DNA of 64,000 nt from Quillaja saponaria (lineage: Eukaryota; Streptophyta; Magnoliopsida; Fabales; Quillajaceae): positions 10,302,134 through 10,366,133 of the forward strand of contig CM055618.1 of assembly GCA_029379385.1 (NCBI GenBank). Reading direction: 5' to 3'. A model generated the notes under the pieces. The model did no database searches, was not told where the DNA came from, and saw only the letters and a program-made list of their open reading frames with translations. Shown one piece after another: positions 47,561-60,589 of this stretch; position 1 is the first letter of the stretch, and each line of letters starts with the position of its first letter. Both the position numbers and the translations under genes were made by a program.

Positions 47561-49860
47561 GTCAAGGTATCTTTGATCTTGTTGACCAGTTCTCACTAGC
47601 TACCATTAACTACATCCTAGGAAGTCCTCCTATTTCAACCTAATTCTTGAACTTGGTGATGCTTATCTTGTAAATTTTTTATTTATTTATTTATTTTTGT
47701 AACTCTCTCTTTGGAGATAATGAGATATGATCCTTGGCGAAAAATAATTTTCTCTGTCATTATACTGTATTTAATACATGTTATGACCACTGATCTTGGT
47801 ATATTTGTTGATGACTTACCATTCTTGGAAGACATTGTCTGTTTGCCTCTTGTTTTGTTCTTCTCTTTTTGCATGGTACGAGCAGCTTCAAGCTCAAGGT
47901 AGGAGCCCTTTTGGGGTGAAGCTTAATAGTTGTTGCGTCTAAGAGATTATTATTATTATTCTATATTTTTTAACTAGTTTTGATCCAGTGGTGGTATATC
48001 ATGATATGTTGCACCATTCACAACTCCATGATGGAGAATTGAGCCAAATGATCCTATCAAACAAACGAATGAACAATAAGCCGAGCAAAGGGCAATGCAA
48101 GATTTGGGCATGAATGGAAAGACAGTATGAACAAGTAAGAAACAAAACAGTATAACTCTAGGTTGTGAGATTTGAAGATGACATAACTGTAAAATTGTTG
48201 GTTGGGGGTGAGAGGAGAGTTTGAAGTTCTGGTCTCACGTCACTTAATCTATATTTAGGCTTATTAGTAGAACGACTTAAATTGTTACTTTAAATGTTAT
48301 TTAATTGCATTATAATTAATGATGTAATAATACTTAACTGTTCTTATGTTATTAAATATTCTACTAAATTTGAGACTTTAAATGGTTACTTTCAATGGTA
48401 TATCAATGTTTTTTAATCAAATTTGTTTGTGTGAAAATAATTAGTCTATTAAACCTCAAAACTAAATTAATAATTACTTTAAATTAAATTTACAAAAAAG
48501 TAATTAAAACTTACATTAAACTCAATTAAAAATCAAATTTGAATTAATTATTACTTTAATTTAAAAAACCAAAACTGAATTAATTATTACTTTTATTTAA
48601 ATTAAAAATAAAAAATTATTAATATAAAACTATTTAGTTTGTTTATTTTTATTTTTTGGTTTTTCTTGATTTCTCCACATGCATTGTTGTGAGACTAATC
48701 TCTCGGGATTCAGTCGGGCTCTTTTTTTGTTTATTTTTAATATAATACAATAGTACACTTTTAAATAGTTTTTCTCACCATTGTCTTTGATCATGATTTT
48801 TGACCCATCCAAATAGACATTGAAGTTGAGGCACAATGGTTTTTAACTATGGTTTATGTCTCGCTGCCAATCCTAACACACCCCATGTGTGAGAAAACAA
48901 GTTAGATTTTTTAATGATGTCAAGAGAATTATGATTGATTTCTTTTTATTATATTATTAAGATTGTAGAATTTGTTTGTTCGAAGATCAAAGATAACAAT
49001 CATCATATTAGCTTAATATAAGAGAAATGCAATTTTGAGAAATCTCAAGACAACCAATTTGATTATTTTGGTTCAACTATCTGATAACCTTCATAGTTTA
49101 GGATATGTTTAGTATAGGGTTAAAGATGTGAGGTTTAAACAATGCATAGAGATAATATACTGAAATAAATACAAAGGAAACAAATATTAAACTTAATTAT
49201 GTTTGGTTGTTGTTTAAAATGTAAATTAATCTTTAATTTCTTAAATGTTAATCATAATTGGTACAACATTAATAGTTGATAATAAATTTTTTTTATTACT
49301 TTTTGGTTATAATTACTTTGCTTTATTTAATCTCTCGATAATAATAAAAAAAAAACATTGTATCAAATCATGCAAAACTAGTTTTTTTTTGGTGTGTGTC
49401 AACACGTGGAACCTAATTTTAAACCCTATTAAATAATAATAATAAATATTTATATATTTATAATTCTTCCACATAAATTAACGAATTTTTTTCTTCTTCT
49501 TTAGAACACCAGTATTTAACTAATAGCATAAATTAACAGCCTACAAGATGCCTTTGCATTTCCTGTACCAAGGACAGGAGAAAATAATAAAAATTTTCCA
49601 ATGTTATTACAAATCATCTTGTTTCAATATTTAAGCCCAATCATCTTCAGAAATGGAGACAAATCCAAGCTCTAGAAGAGCCAACAAAGTACACAGTTAA
49701 AAAATATGGCTAAAAGCTCATTTTATGTTTGCTGGACTGATCACAAGCCCTAAGGTGAACCAATATAGACACGAGACTTCATTGATCATGTAAAGAAGCT
49801 AAAAAAGGTGTTTACATTAAACAGTCCCCTCCACTCTATATAATGAAAAGAAACTTTAAC
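47561..49860. other. AT-rich stretch with no supported gene
   Basis: Small open frames at 47683-47902 on both strands overlap each other and are unrecognised. Dense short A/T repeats fill 48300-48620 (AATTAATTATTACTTTAAATT-like units at 48470, 48545 and 48580). No RNA gene seen. Confidence 0.35.
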
Positions 49861-49869
49861 AAATCTAGA

Positions 49870-50097
49870 CTAGACCTGTAAAATTTTTGGAACATCATCA
49901 GCACCCGTAAGACAAATTTCTACACAGCAACACCTACATGGTACTACGGACCATCTGAATAAAGTATACGTCTCATCCTTTTTCTTCAAAATATAAAACA
50001 TCACCACACCACTGTCAATCATCTTTCTCATTGCACGTAATATATATGACATAGACAACCCAACAATTTCATCAAGTTCCTCGGGCATAGACTTCAA
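49870..50097 (-). pseudogene. Unrecognised coding-like fragment, about 72 aa
   Basis: A minus-strand frame reads SMPEELDEIVGLSMSYILRA, then DSGVVMFYILKKKDETYTLF and a Cys cluster (PCRCCCVEICL), ending at a TAG. Composition and codon pattern look protein-like rather than random. An in-frame TGA lies just before it and no ATG with context starts it, so it is either the last exon of a gene or a remnant. I do not recognise the family. Confidence 0.35.
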
Positions 50098-50203
50098 TCA
50101 TGTTTCTCATCTTCTTAGTGACAAGTTGTTCACAACAATTGTTGTTACTTTGATTCATTTATTGCATGACATCCACAATATGTTATTCATCCTATATAGC
50201 CCT

Positions 50204-50994
50204 TTTTAGTTAAAGCTCAGGTGCTGGTTGTTTTGTAACTCAAGAAGCATCTAAACCAGAGCAATAATTAAAAGTCCAAACTTCCAGTACATCCCATAGG
50301 TGGAAGCCACACCAAGGCCGAAAACTAATTCATTATAGGAAATAGAGGCAAAGCTGTAAAGCATTACTTAAAAGTCCATACTTCCAGTACATCATCACAT
50401 AGGAAGAACACAATATAGGCCGTAAGCTAATTCATTATAGGAAACAAAGGAAAATTTGTAGATAGCTAGTCTGAAACTCACAATTCAGAGATCAAGTCAA
50501 AGAATGCTGGAATCTTGAGAAAACTTCCAACAAGGAGATTGAATTTCAGTAAAATATATTTGTTCTTCAGAGAAACCTAACACTCTGACAATTAAGAGAA
50601 GGAGTTTCATTTACTCGGATATTTAAACACCCATCTGCTAACAGCATAACAAAATTATGTATTGCTTAAATTCTGTGTTGCTCTAAGATATTTTTAATCT
50701 CATGCCCTCGGTAGTAGGAGAGCTGGGACAGACAAAATAACTCTACTTATTATACTTCAGTTTTTACACCTGCATCTCAACACACAGAGTGGACTTACAG
50801 GAACTCATTTCTACCACATGAAAGGCTATTCCATAGAACATAATCCTGAGGATATTTTAGATTACCTAAAGAACTCGACATACTTTTGCTGGCCTAGCAT
50901 TAAAGAAGTGACAACAACGAAAACTACATAATAATCCATATAGACTAGAACCAGAACCACTAAGAAACATCTTTGAAGTGAGTACTATAAGTTT
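50204..50994. repeat. Uninterrupted copy of the segmental duplicate (empty site)
   Basis: Aligns with 21691-22195 plus 28056-28340. At the position of the chromovirus insertion this copy reads CATGCCCTCGGTAGTAGG, with a single CCTCG (50706-50710), where the other copy has CCTTG on both sides of the element. It is a natural pre-insertion control. Confidence 0.9.
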
Positions 50995-51979
50995 GGAAAT
51001 CTCATATTTCCGAAAAGATGTTAAGCCAAAACTTGCAGAAAAAAATAGCTAGTCATGCTAAAATAAAATAAAAATTTTAAAATTAAATTCCTAATTTGTT
51101 AAGTTTTAAAAGATGTACAAGGGGATGAGGATATAAATTTCGAACAGACAAATATTGTTCTTGAATTAGCAAAACAACTGAAAAATCAGATAAAATGATC
51201 CTATTTTTTCAAAAATATTAAAAGAATATGTGTTTATGAAAAAATAAAAATGTTTTTCCCTGTAGAATTTTCTTTCCAAATTACAAGCAGCATAAATATG
51301 AACAGAAGAATGGAATAATTAATGAAAGTAGAACAATTTTCTCTCATTATTATTATCTTAGAAGAATGGAATACTTATTATGTTCTAAAATTCTGATTTT
51401 GTATTTATTATGAACAATTTGACATACAAAGTGTTGAACTTTAATTTATGAGAACAGTCATATTTGAAAAATAATATAGAATACAATTCTCAGTATTTCG
51501 TGCAATGATAAAAGTCATGTTTGAGTGCATTATTCAAGATAAGAAGAAAAAAAAATTAAACTACTACTGTATCGAAGTATGATGGAATATTTTGAAAGAA
51601 AAGTTCTATCAACCATGTCAAATCTAGAATCTAACTAAGACTCTAGACCATATTTCTTCAATCTCTCCTCACCAGATGAAATTATAGGAGTCAGAAACTT
51701 CATAACAGGAGATGAATACTATGTTAAACCTTGAGACAGCTAGCTAGTATATTTTACCAGATCCAATGAACAAATCAATGGATGTGAGTAGATATTTGAC
51801 AAAATAAAATTCATGGAAGTAGAAGAACCCTAAGATTTAATTACAGATGCCAAGAATGGACAAGATGATTCTAACAGACAGCCATAATTTGATAATGATA
51901 ACATCTTTCTTTGACCAATACATACAACAGTAACACTTAATGACAATATAACTGTTAAAATAATTTAAATTAATTATCT
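50995..51979. other. Gene-free stretch
   Basis: AT-rich. If 52043-51980 is a first exon, this would be its intron, but no continuing exon is readable on the minus strand. Confidence 0.35.
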
Positions 51980-52043
51980 TACCAGCCAATTTCTTGGGCC
52001 TGGGATCAAAGGCAGCAGAAACTTGGGGAGTGGAGTTTAACAT
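51980..52043 (-). pseudogene. Possible first exon of a lost gene
   Basis: An ATG at 52043 opens MLNSTPQVSAAFDPRPKKLA followed by a good donor (GGCTG|GTAAG). The frame is open farther upstream but to a TAG. The end resembles, weakly, the PKKLxGK that precedes the Rossmann fold in plant short-chain dehydrogenases, which often have an intron there, but no GxxxGIG exon follows. Treat as an orphan exon. Confidence 0.3.
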
Positions 52044-52149
52044 CAAGAAATCAATGGTATGGGAGGGATAGGGAAGACTAATATATATATCTAACTCACG
52101 AATCGAATCATAAGTTATATATTGGTCTTTCCTATCCTCCCACACCAAT

Positions 52150-53068
52150 GACTTCTAATAACTTTGATCTACTCTTTTTCTTTCTATTTCTCTCTATAGG
52201 AAAAAAAAAAAAAAAAAACACTGATTAATCGGATAATTCGAAAGGGATGAAAATCGTACTAAGTCTGGGGAAAAAAGAGGAACAACAGGAAATCATCGGC
52301 ACGGGAGGTCTTGGGAAGAATTTCTCAAATCAATTTAGATTTGTAATTGATTTTTCTTCCCAATCCTACCAAACCTATAATTCCCTGCAAAACTTTCTCC
52401 CTTTCCCATCCCTAGTCTATCTTTAGGATGAGCAAAATAAGATGAGATTCTGAACAAACTCCTTTAGACAAGTAAGAGAATTTATTACAGTAGTAAATAG
52501 AGGTGAATGGGTAAATAAATTACAGTGCAGAGAGTGTGAAACTGCCATAAACGAAAACGACAAAAAGACAGAGGACCCAGAAGACGCGTTAGACGTTAAA
52601 GCCGAGAAAGTAGTGGACGATGACTCATATTAATTTCACGCGATAATAAAGTGAAGTGGTCACGAGGTAAAGGCCTTGATTGACTGAATTCGGAAGCTTG
52701 GACTGTTTTACACTTTTAAAATTTTTAATTATTATATTTATCAACTTTTTAATAGTTTTTTTTTTTTTTTTTGGTAACATACATTTTAATAGGTTTACCA
52801 AAACTATGCGTTAGATGTATTTTTATGGATCCTTTTAACTATTTGTCGTCAAAACGAACGGCCCATAACCATTTTTATTTTTTTTTAATAATAAGATTTT
52901 TTCACGATGTCCATAAGGATAATTATTAAATTACAATAAATATAGTCATTAAAAATTAAATTTTGTTAATTTATATAATAAATAATACAAAGATCATGAT
53001 CAACTACCATAATAAATATTAAAAAATTTATTTGTAAAAATTTAACAACTATTTTTTAACTACTGTTG
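52150..53068. other. Gene-free stretch
   Basis: A-run at 52201-52218, T-run at 52748-52772. No frame of note. Confidence 0.35.
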
Positions 53069-53220
53069 GATAAATCCTAAATAATAATATAAGAGTAAAA
53101 GCCAATACATTTGCGTATGTGTTTTAGAAGCAACCCTTTTAAAAGATAAATCCTAAATAATAATATAAGAGTAAAAGCCAATACATTTGCGTATGTGTTT
53201 TAGAAGCAACCCTTTTAAAA
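53069..53220. repeat. Perfect 76 bp tandem duplication
   Basis: Units 53069-53144 and 53145-53220 appear identical (both start GATAAATCCTAAATAATAAT and contain CCAATACATTTGCGTATGTG). Identity implies a very recent event or an assembly artefact. Confidence 0.9.
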
Positions 53221-55360
53221 GCACGCAAACGAGTTTGCCGATTAATTTTATTTTTTCTCCTGGCTCTTGAAGTTTTTTTTTTACTACTATTATTATAAAT
53301 TGACCAAATGAACAAAAATGACCTTGATCTCAATTTTTTTTCCCCCACTATTTCAATAATTTTATAACATAAAACATGTATGTCATTTTTTATAATTTAC
53401 TTAGTAAACGAAAAAAATATTTATGAAAGCATAAATTTTAAAAGTCATTCAAACAAAACTAAAAAACATGGTTTGGCATTTACAACCAGCTATGGTATGG
53501 TTTCAAAAGTATTTTCAAACCAAAAGCTTAATTAAATTCGCCCTATATGTCAGTAAAGGGTGTGCAAGAGTTTATTCAGTCTGGGTAGTAAAATTTTTGA
53601 ATCGAAACCAAATCGAAAATAAGCATTGCCCATAATTACCTAAACCGAAAAAATGTGTCTGGTTCGACTTAGGTAGTGAATTACAGGAATTTAAAAACAT
53701 TACTCGAAACTGAACCAAAATTTTCTTTAAAATATCAGTTAAACATTTAATATTCTCATATGATAAAAAAAAAATTCTTAAACTTATCAATCTACAAACA
53801 AAATATTAGAGATTAAAGTAATTGAATTGAGTCAATTCTAAAGGCACTTGGTGTTTATTCCATCTTCATTCGGAATGATAAGTTCATGGGATGGGAGAGA
53901 GCTACCTCTCGTCAAGGAGCTCATAGGCCATTCATGTTTTCTGAATTAAAAATATTGATGTTTTGTTATCCATGACATAGTGGTTATTCTTTTACTTCAT
54001 GTTTACATGTCAAAACATATAAAAAAAATTATTAAGCCATGAAAATAAATTAATGGGTAGAGTCAAAAATATGATTTTCAATATTGTCTAAAAATTATTC
54101 ATGGCATTGTAGGTTAATTTTTCGTATGTGTTAACCTGTCAAAACAAATAAAAAAATCACCAAGCAATGAAAGTGAAATAATGGGTAGAAGTGGAAAAGA
54201 TGTTTTGGATATTGTAAAAAACAACTAATGAAATCTCAATGAAGTAGAATTAGAACTGGAATTCAAATAGAATATTTTCGATCATACAATATTTGAATTC
54301 GAACTCATGTACACAAATTCGAATACTTATTCGAAGTTAAACTGAAATTTGAATTCAAATATTTAGAGGCATTTTGGTAAAAAAATATTTATTCAAATTT
54401 TATAATAAAAATCCATATAATTTCAAGTGTTCATTTGAAATATTTTGTCGAATTTTGAATCGGATTATGTACTATTCGAATCTGAATAATTCAATTCTAA
54501 TGTCACTCCTAAATAGAATACATGAAAAAATAATATATTTAGAAAGATGGGTTAATTGTCTGTAAATTATTAGATATCTTTCAAAAAGTCTCCTTCAAAT
54601 GAATTCATGCATATAGATGTCCAAATGACATTAAGAGTAAGAGCAAATTTCTGGAAAGATGAAAAAAAAAAAAAAAAAAATCATATTTGTTCACAAAATT
54701 AAATAATAAAATTACAATAAATTTTGTAATTACAAATAACATATTCATTGAACATGTATAAACATTAATTCACTTTACTGGAATTTTAAAAAGAATAATA
54801 ATAATCTTGTTCATCAACTTCTCATATTCTATAACTTTATTACCTTTAAATTATCTCCAAGGTTAAGGTTCATGAAGGTAATATAAGGGTTCTCGATCTT
54901 CAATGTAGCAAAATACTCCTTTATAATTCAAACTCTTATAAAACATAAAAATGATCATTAAAATGAGAAACTAATTATATTCTGAAGTTGGAACTTGAAT
55001 AACACAAAAACATAAATGATGAGAATAAGAAAAATATAAAAAAGAATAGTTAACAATTTAAAAAAGACTAAGTGATAATTTAAAAAAAAAACAAACAAAC
55101 AAACAAACAAAAGGAAGAGGTTTGAATTTGTTCTCATTAATGTATGAGACACTTCCTATTTATTTAGAAAAAGAATATAAAAAAAAATTATATTTAATAT
55201 TATTGTTAATAGAGGAGATGCCTTATGATTTTATTAATTAGAAAAAGAAAATGAAAAGGTTCTTATATTAATATTTCTCATTAATATTAATGTTGAATAT
55301 AATAATGTGACAAAAAAAATATAGTAAAAAGATTATGTGGCATTTTATTAAAAATTGATT
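53221..55360. other. Gene-free stretch, possible transposon debris
   Basis: 53555-54510 has TTCGAAT-rich sequence and ends (AAGGGTGTGCAAGAG, and CACTCCTAAA inverted) that faintly resemble hAT termini, without a matching target duplication. A-runs at 54663-54680 and an (ACAA)n run at 55090-55112. No gene. Confidence 0.3.
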
Positions 55361-55925
55361 GTTTCACTTTGAGTGAATGGGGTTCCGTTCATGCTTAAAT
55401 GTGTGGCTTAGGTTAGTAAACTTTGAAAAAAAATGACTTCAAGGGTTAAAATAATAAATACACTTGTGTTTAACGAGTTGATAGTATTAATACATCTGTT
55501 GGGACGAATTAGACTTATAGAAACAAACAGTTTATAGTTTAGGTTAACGACGTTCTGTTTATGCTTCAATATGTTTTCAGACTTGAAAAATGAGGCTCCT
55601 AGGGAAAAACAATGAATAAACATATGTTTGATTGATTGGGAGTATCGATATGTCTGTGGAGACAAATAAGACTTATAGGAATAAAAAATTTATTATTTGG
55701 GTCAACGGGGTTTAGTTTATGCTTGAAAATAAGTTTAGTCTAGTAAACTTTGTAAAACAAGGTTTAGGGTAGAAAATCAGTAAAATATACTTTTTTGTGA
55801 CGAGCCAAGAATATAGAAATGTTCGTGGGATCGAATAAGATATGTAAAAATAAATAGTCTGTCATTTGGGTTTATGGAATTCCTTTTATTCTTAAATATG
55901 TGTTTATAAAGGACTAAACTTCAAC
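55361..55925 (+). repeat. Short satellite-like array, ~165 bp units
   Basis: Aligned anchors (ATGCTTAAAT, ATGCTTCAAT, ATGCTTGAAA, ATTCTTAAAT) recur at 55391, 55561, 55719 and 55888, spacing 170, 158 and 169. Each unit also repeats the AGTAAACTTTG or related stretch, a GACNAATNAGACTTATAG stretch, and GGTTAACG/GGTCAACG before the next anchor. About 3.3 diverged copies. The length is in the range of plant centromeric and subtelomeric satellites. Confidence 0.7.
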
Positions 55926-56300
55926 TTTGAGTCCTTCACAAGCTAGGACTAAGCAAGCAAGCAAGGAGGACGATGAGATGCTGAATTGGGAGGGAATGCA
56001 TAGAATAATTTGTTTTCTTAATTGAATCGAATTAGTATCCATGTTATTTACAACTTCAATTTTTAACAAGTACAATTGTATTTTAATTAATTTGTTAATA
56101 TTTGAATATTTTATCCTAAATATATTTGGATTTCCAGAGTTGAGTTTCTCTTAATATCATATCTATCAAGTTTAACCCCAAAAAAATGAAAACGAAAGGT
56201 TAATTCAACTTTTTTTTTTATAAAAGAAACCAGAAAATCTAACAAATATTTGCAAACAACATTTAACCACATCAACGACATCGTTTGATATTGCTAATAA
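55926..56300. other. Gene-free stretch
   Basis: AT-rich with nothing recognisable. Confidence 0.35.
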
Positions 56301-56309
56301 TTTTGTTAA

Positions 56310-56607
56310 AATTTGAGAATAACAGTGTTAGACTATCTCCGACAATAGTTGTTGTTGATAAGTTATTGCTATCCTTGATAGCTATCAGCGACAATAAATT
56401 CATGTCCCTCAAAATATTTGTAACAACTAACGGTGATAGGAGAGCTATTGAAGACTTTGGCTGATGTTATCGGAAATAAGCGTCCCTTTTTGGTTGTCAT
56501 TGATTAACTCATTCATGATAGGATTTTGTCACTGATAAGTATCAGCCACATGATTTTGACTATCAACGATAATATTGTATTGTTGTTGATTGTGTCTTTT
56601 CTTGTAG
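56310..56607 (-). mobile_element. CACTA (EnSpm) transposon terminus
   Basis: Read from 56607 on the minus strand the sequence is TACTACAAGAAAAGAC, one base from the canonical CACTACAAGAAA end. Behind it lie variants of one subterminal motif in both orientations (TATCAACGATAATA, TATCAGCGACAATA, ATCTCCGACAATAG, GATAAGTATCAGC), as is characteristic of this superfamily. The other terminus and transposase are absent, so it is a truncated copy. Confidence 0.6.
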
Positions 56608-56635
56608 TAAATGTTCAAATCAAAAAGAGAGTAAT

Positions 56636-57598
56636 ACTTAGGTGGAATTTGGTTAGTGTATGAGATGAATGAAATGTGGGCGAGCATGATGCTCTTAGCT
56701 CGCTCTTCGTCTTGCTATCTCCTCAACCGCTATTCAGTTTCTTCTCTTTTCATATCTTCAATCAACACCTCTCTATCAATTGCTTCTTTAGGGTCTCACA
56801 ATATTATAAGGGCTAATGGTATGCATGAATGAATATTACAAAATTAGAGAGAGAATGAGAATAAAATGTTGTGGAATAAAATGATCATTCAATTCTATTG
56901 TTTTGTAGTGTCAGTGAAAAATAATCTATTAATAAGTAAAGTAATAAAATGATATAATGATATAAAAATTATGCTAAAATGAAAAAAATATCCATGATAA
57001 GTAAATTAATAAAAATGTGACCTAATTTAATAAAATTTTATATATTTTTTATCTTTTATTAATTTATTTTAAAAATTTATATTAAATTTCTTTATTATTA
57101 TTAATTATTATTACTATTACTTATATTAATTTTTTTATTAGTATTAATATTTTAGTTTAAAATTACTTAACTAATTTATTTATTTTATATTAATTAAGTA
57201 TTTATAATTATATTATTTACAATGCTATGAAGGGTATTTTTGTCATTTGACTAAAATAAATTGATTTATTATTATTATTTAATATGATATAAAGGGTATT
57301 TTGTCATTTGACTAAACTAAATAATAATATTTATTTATTTTATATAATAAATATTTTATTTATCTATAACTTCTTAATTATTATTTTATGTGATAGAAAA
57401 GTATTTTTATAATTTTATTGAACTAAATTGATTACATAGAAGTAGAAATTCTCAAACTCATTTGATCTCTATAGAATAAAAAGACCGAAATAGAATGAGT
57501 ATTCTGAAACTAAATATGTAATAAACAAGAGAGATCATTCCGTGAAATCATACATGCATGGAATGAAATGGTCATGCTACAACCAAACTAGCCCTATG
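56636..57598. mobile_element. MITE-like element
   Basis: Begins TTAGGTGGAATTTGGTTAGTG and ends CTACAACCAAACTAGCCCTA, whose complement TAGGGCTAGTTTGGTTGTAG gives a plausible inverted repeat. The interior is AT-rich and contains a two-unit tandem repeat (57232 and 57291, AAAGGGTATTTTGTCATTTG type, third degenerate copy near 57400). No target duplication confirmed. Confidence 0.4.
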
Positions 57599-57649
57599 TC
57601 TAATTATGATTCCTTTTTAAATGTATCCCTTCTCTTTCTCATGATCATA

Positions 57650-58640
57650 GTCGGAAATTAATATTCAATTTAAGGACTTTGGGTTTGAGAAGTCGACCTA
57701 CTCAGCAAAATGATTGACTCTAAGGTGAGTATTTTCTCTTTAGTTTAGTAAAAAGGTTTGGAATTTTACAAGTTGAGGGTACTTTTGTTTTTGTTGATTT
57801 TAGTTTGTAAGAGAAAGAGATGAGTAATTCTTTTTTGTTTTTTTTAATTTTACGAGGTCTCTCTTAAAAAAAAAAAAAAAAAAAAAGGCAAAAGTTTGTA
57901 CTTTTTATTATTTGAGATACTCCTATTAAGATGTTGGGACTACGTTTGAGCCAGTTATATTACAATTTTACTATTCTTTCTGAATTGTTTGAAACAAAAG
58001 ACTCAAGAACTGTTTTATCTATTTTAGTTGAAAGAATAATATCTCTGAAATACTAAACTAATTAATAAAAGAATGACGAGTTAGTTAAATCCTGGAGGAT
58101 AGATAAGTATTAGCTTAGTAGTCAATATATAAGAAGTAAACAACTAAGATAGACACAAAACATTATTCAATTCAGTTTCGTAAATTAATCTGAACATCAA
58201 TTTTTCAGGCCATGGATGAAGAAATTAGAACCAATAATGTCATCGCAAAAAGTACATACGGTTTAATTTGAAATTCTGGCTACAAATTTTATAAGTTATT
58301 AAAGAGAATCATGCCAACTATTATTTCGATAAACAAAAATTTATTTCTATCTAAAATGACCATATAAATAACCCTTATCATGAGATAAAATATTCAAGTA
58401 AAAATAATTTTATATTCATAAATTAGAGTTTATATTTCACGTGAGTTATAGATATGGTGAAATTTCACATTTATCCAGCTTAATTTTGTTAATAGATTTT
58501 TATCAATGTTTTAATTTATTAATTTTTATTTTTATTTCATTATGATGTAATGTAGTCTTAATCCCTACTATTATTAGTTTAGAGAAGATAATTTTCAATA
58601 TTTATCTTACATAACAAAAGTACAATAGCACCATTTATAT
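57650..58640 (+). repeat. Direct duplicate A (partner 62250 onward)
   Basis: Matches 62250-62631 and 63541-64000. Landmarks: TTCAATTTAAGGACTTTGGG, TCCTGGAGGATAG, AGACACAAAACATTAT, GGTTTAATTTGAAATTCTGG. The match reaches the window edge, so the duplication is longer than seen. No coding function recognised. Confidence 0.88.
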
Positions 58641-60589
58641 ATAGTAACGAAACGTTTGATGTACAAATATCGTTTGAATGATACTCTTGCCCTATTTTTT
58701 TTTTTAAATTAAATTTAATCTGTTAAAATAAAATATATAGATGCATACAACAACAAAATATAAAATAAAAAATTTGCATTTTACTTAGTGGGATGCCATC
58801 CATGTCATTCAATTCCAATTGTCCTTTGATATCAGAGCTCAATTTCTTGTTACACCTAAGATGATGAGACTGTACGTCCTGGACTTAAATCATGATTATG
58901 TTCAAGCTTTACTTGATATACATGATGCAATCCATTACTATAAATTATAATGTAGATTTTGGTCTTTGCAATTAATTTTACTTAAAGGCCAAGATTACAC
59001 TGGATTACTAGAATGTGACATTCTTTGACATTCCATATTTTTTATTCTTTTGACACAAGTATCCCTATATCCTTTAGGTATGAGCCTAATCTAATTCGGA
59101 ATTCGTGACTGTCTCTTTCCATAAGTGTTTTCTTACGAGTTCGAACCCTTAACATTGTAGAGGCTCCTCAACAACTAAGCTCAAGCATGTCTTATTCGAA
59201 TCACACCTTGTTGGGTTTTAACATACCATCTTTTATGAAACTTCTACTTTTTATTAATATTCCAAAACGTGTATGTTGAGCATATTTTTAATATAATAGT
59301 TATAAATTTCTTAATCAGATTTCAAAATAATCCCAAGTGTGCATTCTGCATATTTGGTTTCATTGATCTCTTGCTCTTGATCATCATGCATCCTCAATAT
59401 GTCTATTTTCTTCAAATGAAACTTCAATATTATCATTTCTTCTTTCTTCAATTCCTCCACCCTTTTCATACACAAAAATATTATAAAATTATTTCTCTTA
59501 GCAAAATTTCATAATGTACTAAAACAAAATGCTTCAAGTTTCCTCTTTTCAATAATATACTTCCAAATTGATAGTAAAAAAAAAATAATGCTTTACTGAA
59601 AAAAAAATTTCTAAGATTACTGAAAAAAAAAATTCTAAGATTAATAAGTCATTTTTTTCTTCTAATTAATAATCACCAATCTCAATAAACTAATTTATTT
59701 TATCCCTAGGAAACTAGATGAATAATTTTATTTTTTTTCTACTGTTATCCCATACTAAATTATAGGTAGGTTTTCAATTCTTATATATCTAAACTTATAT
59801 AAGAAAATTGTTATAGTGCTTTAGTTAGATCGACTCCGTTTTCTTTAGTTGTAGTAGTTTTTCATGGGTTAGGCATACAGGGATGTGCAACCGGAGTGGG
59901 ATGGATTTGGCATAAATCTTATCTGACCCGATTAAGTCGGGTTGATAAAAATTATACTCCGGTTTTGAAGTCAGGTGATTGGATTATAGAAAATTGCAAC
60001 CGGTTCAAATTCAAGTAGGTTTTATAAATCACACCCGATTGATTAATTAGTACATGTAATTTGAAAGATAAACAAAGAAATTAATAAATATACATACATT
60101 AATTATAAAAAAATTAAAAATTTTAAAATAAAAAATATATAAAATACTTATAAAATAAAAGTAAAAATAAGGCCATAAAAAACACTAACATTACATTTAA
60201 TGTTTCCAATTATCATGCTATTTCTTTTATTCACGTTAATGAAAAAAGTTTAAAATAGGAAATAAAATTATAAAAGGTAAACTTTTTTTAATGAAATGCT
60301 TATTATGATTTTTTTTTTATAAAATATAATGAGTTGTCTTAATTTTAAACATTTATTATTATCTAACAGTTTATTTTAGGATTCAAATTCATTATTACTC
60401 ACGTATCACTTAGAGCAATACAAGTAATTAGACCCTTATTTCATCATTCATTTACAAATTTATGGAGAAAATTTTGTGGAAAAAGAAATTATAAATTTTA
60501 ACCTATAAATTATAGGGGAAAGTTAGAATTTTATTTATTTTTATAGATAATTTTGTAATTATTTTCATGGTTTTTAAAAGTGAATACTT
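58641..60589. other. AT-rich gene-free stretch
   Basis: No gene. At 59877 CAGGGATGTGCAACCGG resembles an hAT terminus but no partner end was found. 59101-59150 contains GAGTTCGAACCC, a box B-like motif without a clear box A. Two copies of CTGAAAAAAAAANTTCTAAGATTA lie at 59596 and 59620. Confidence 0.35.

Noticed and set aside
53555..54510. hAT transposon
   Set aside because: Ends are only loosely similar (AGGGTGTGCA versus AGGAGTGACA) and no 8 bp target duplication is present.
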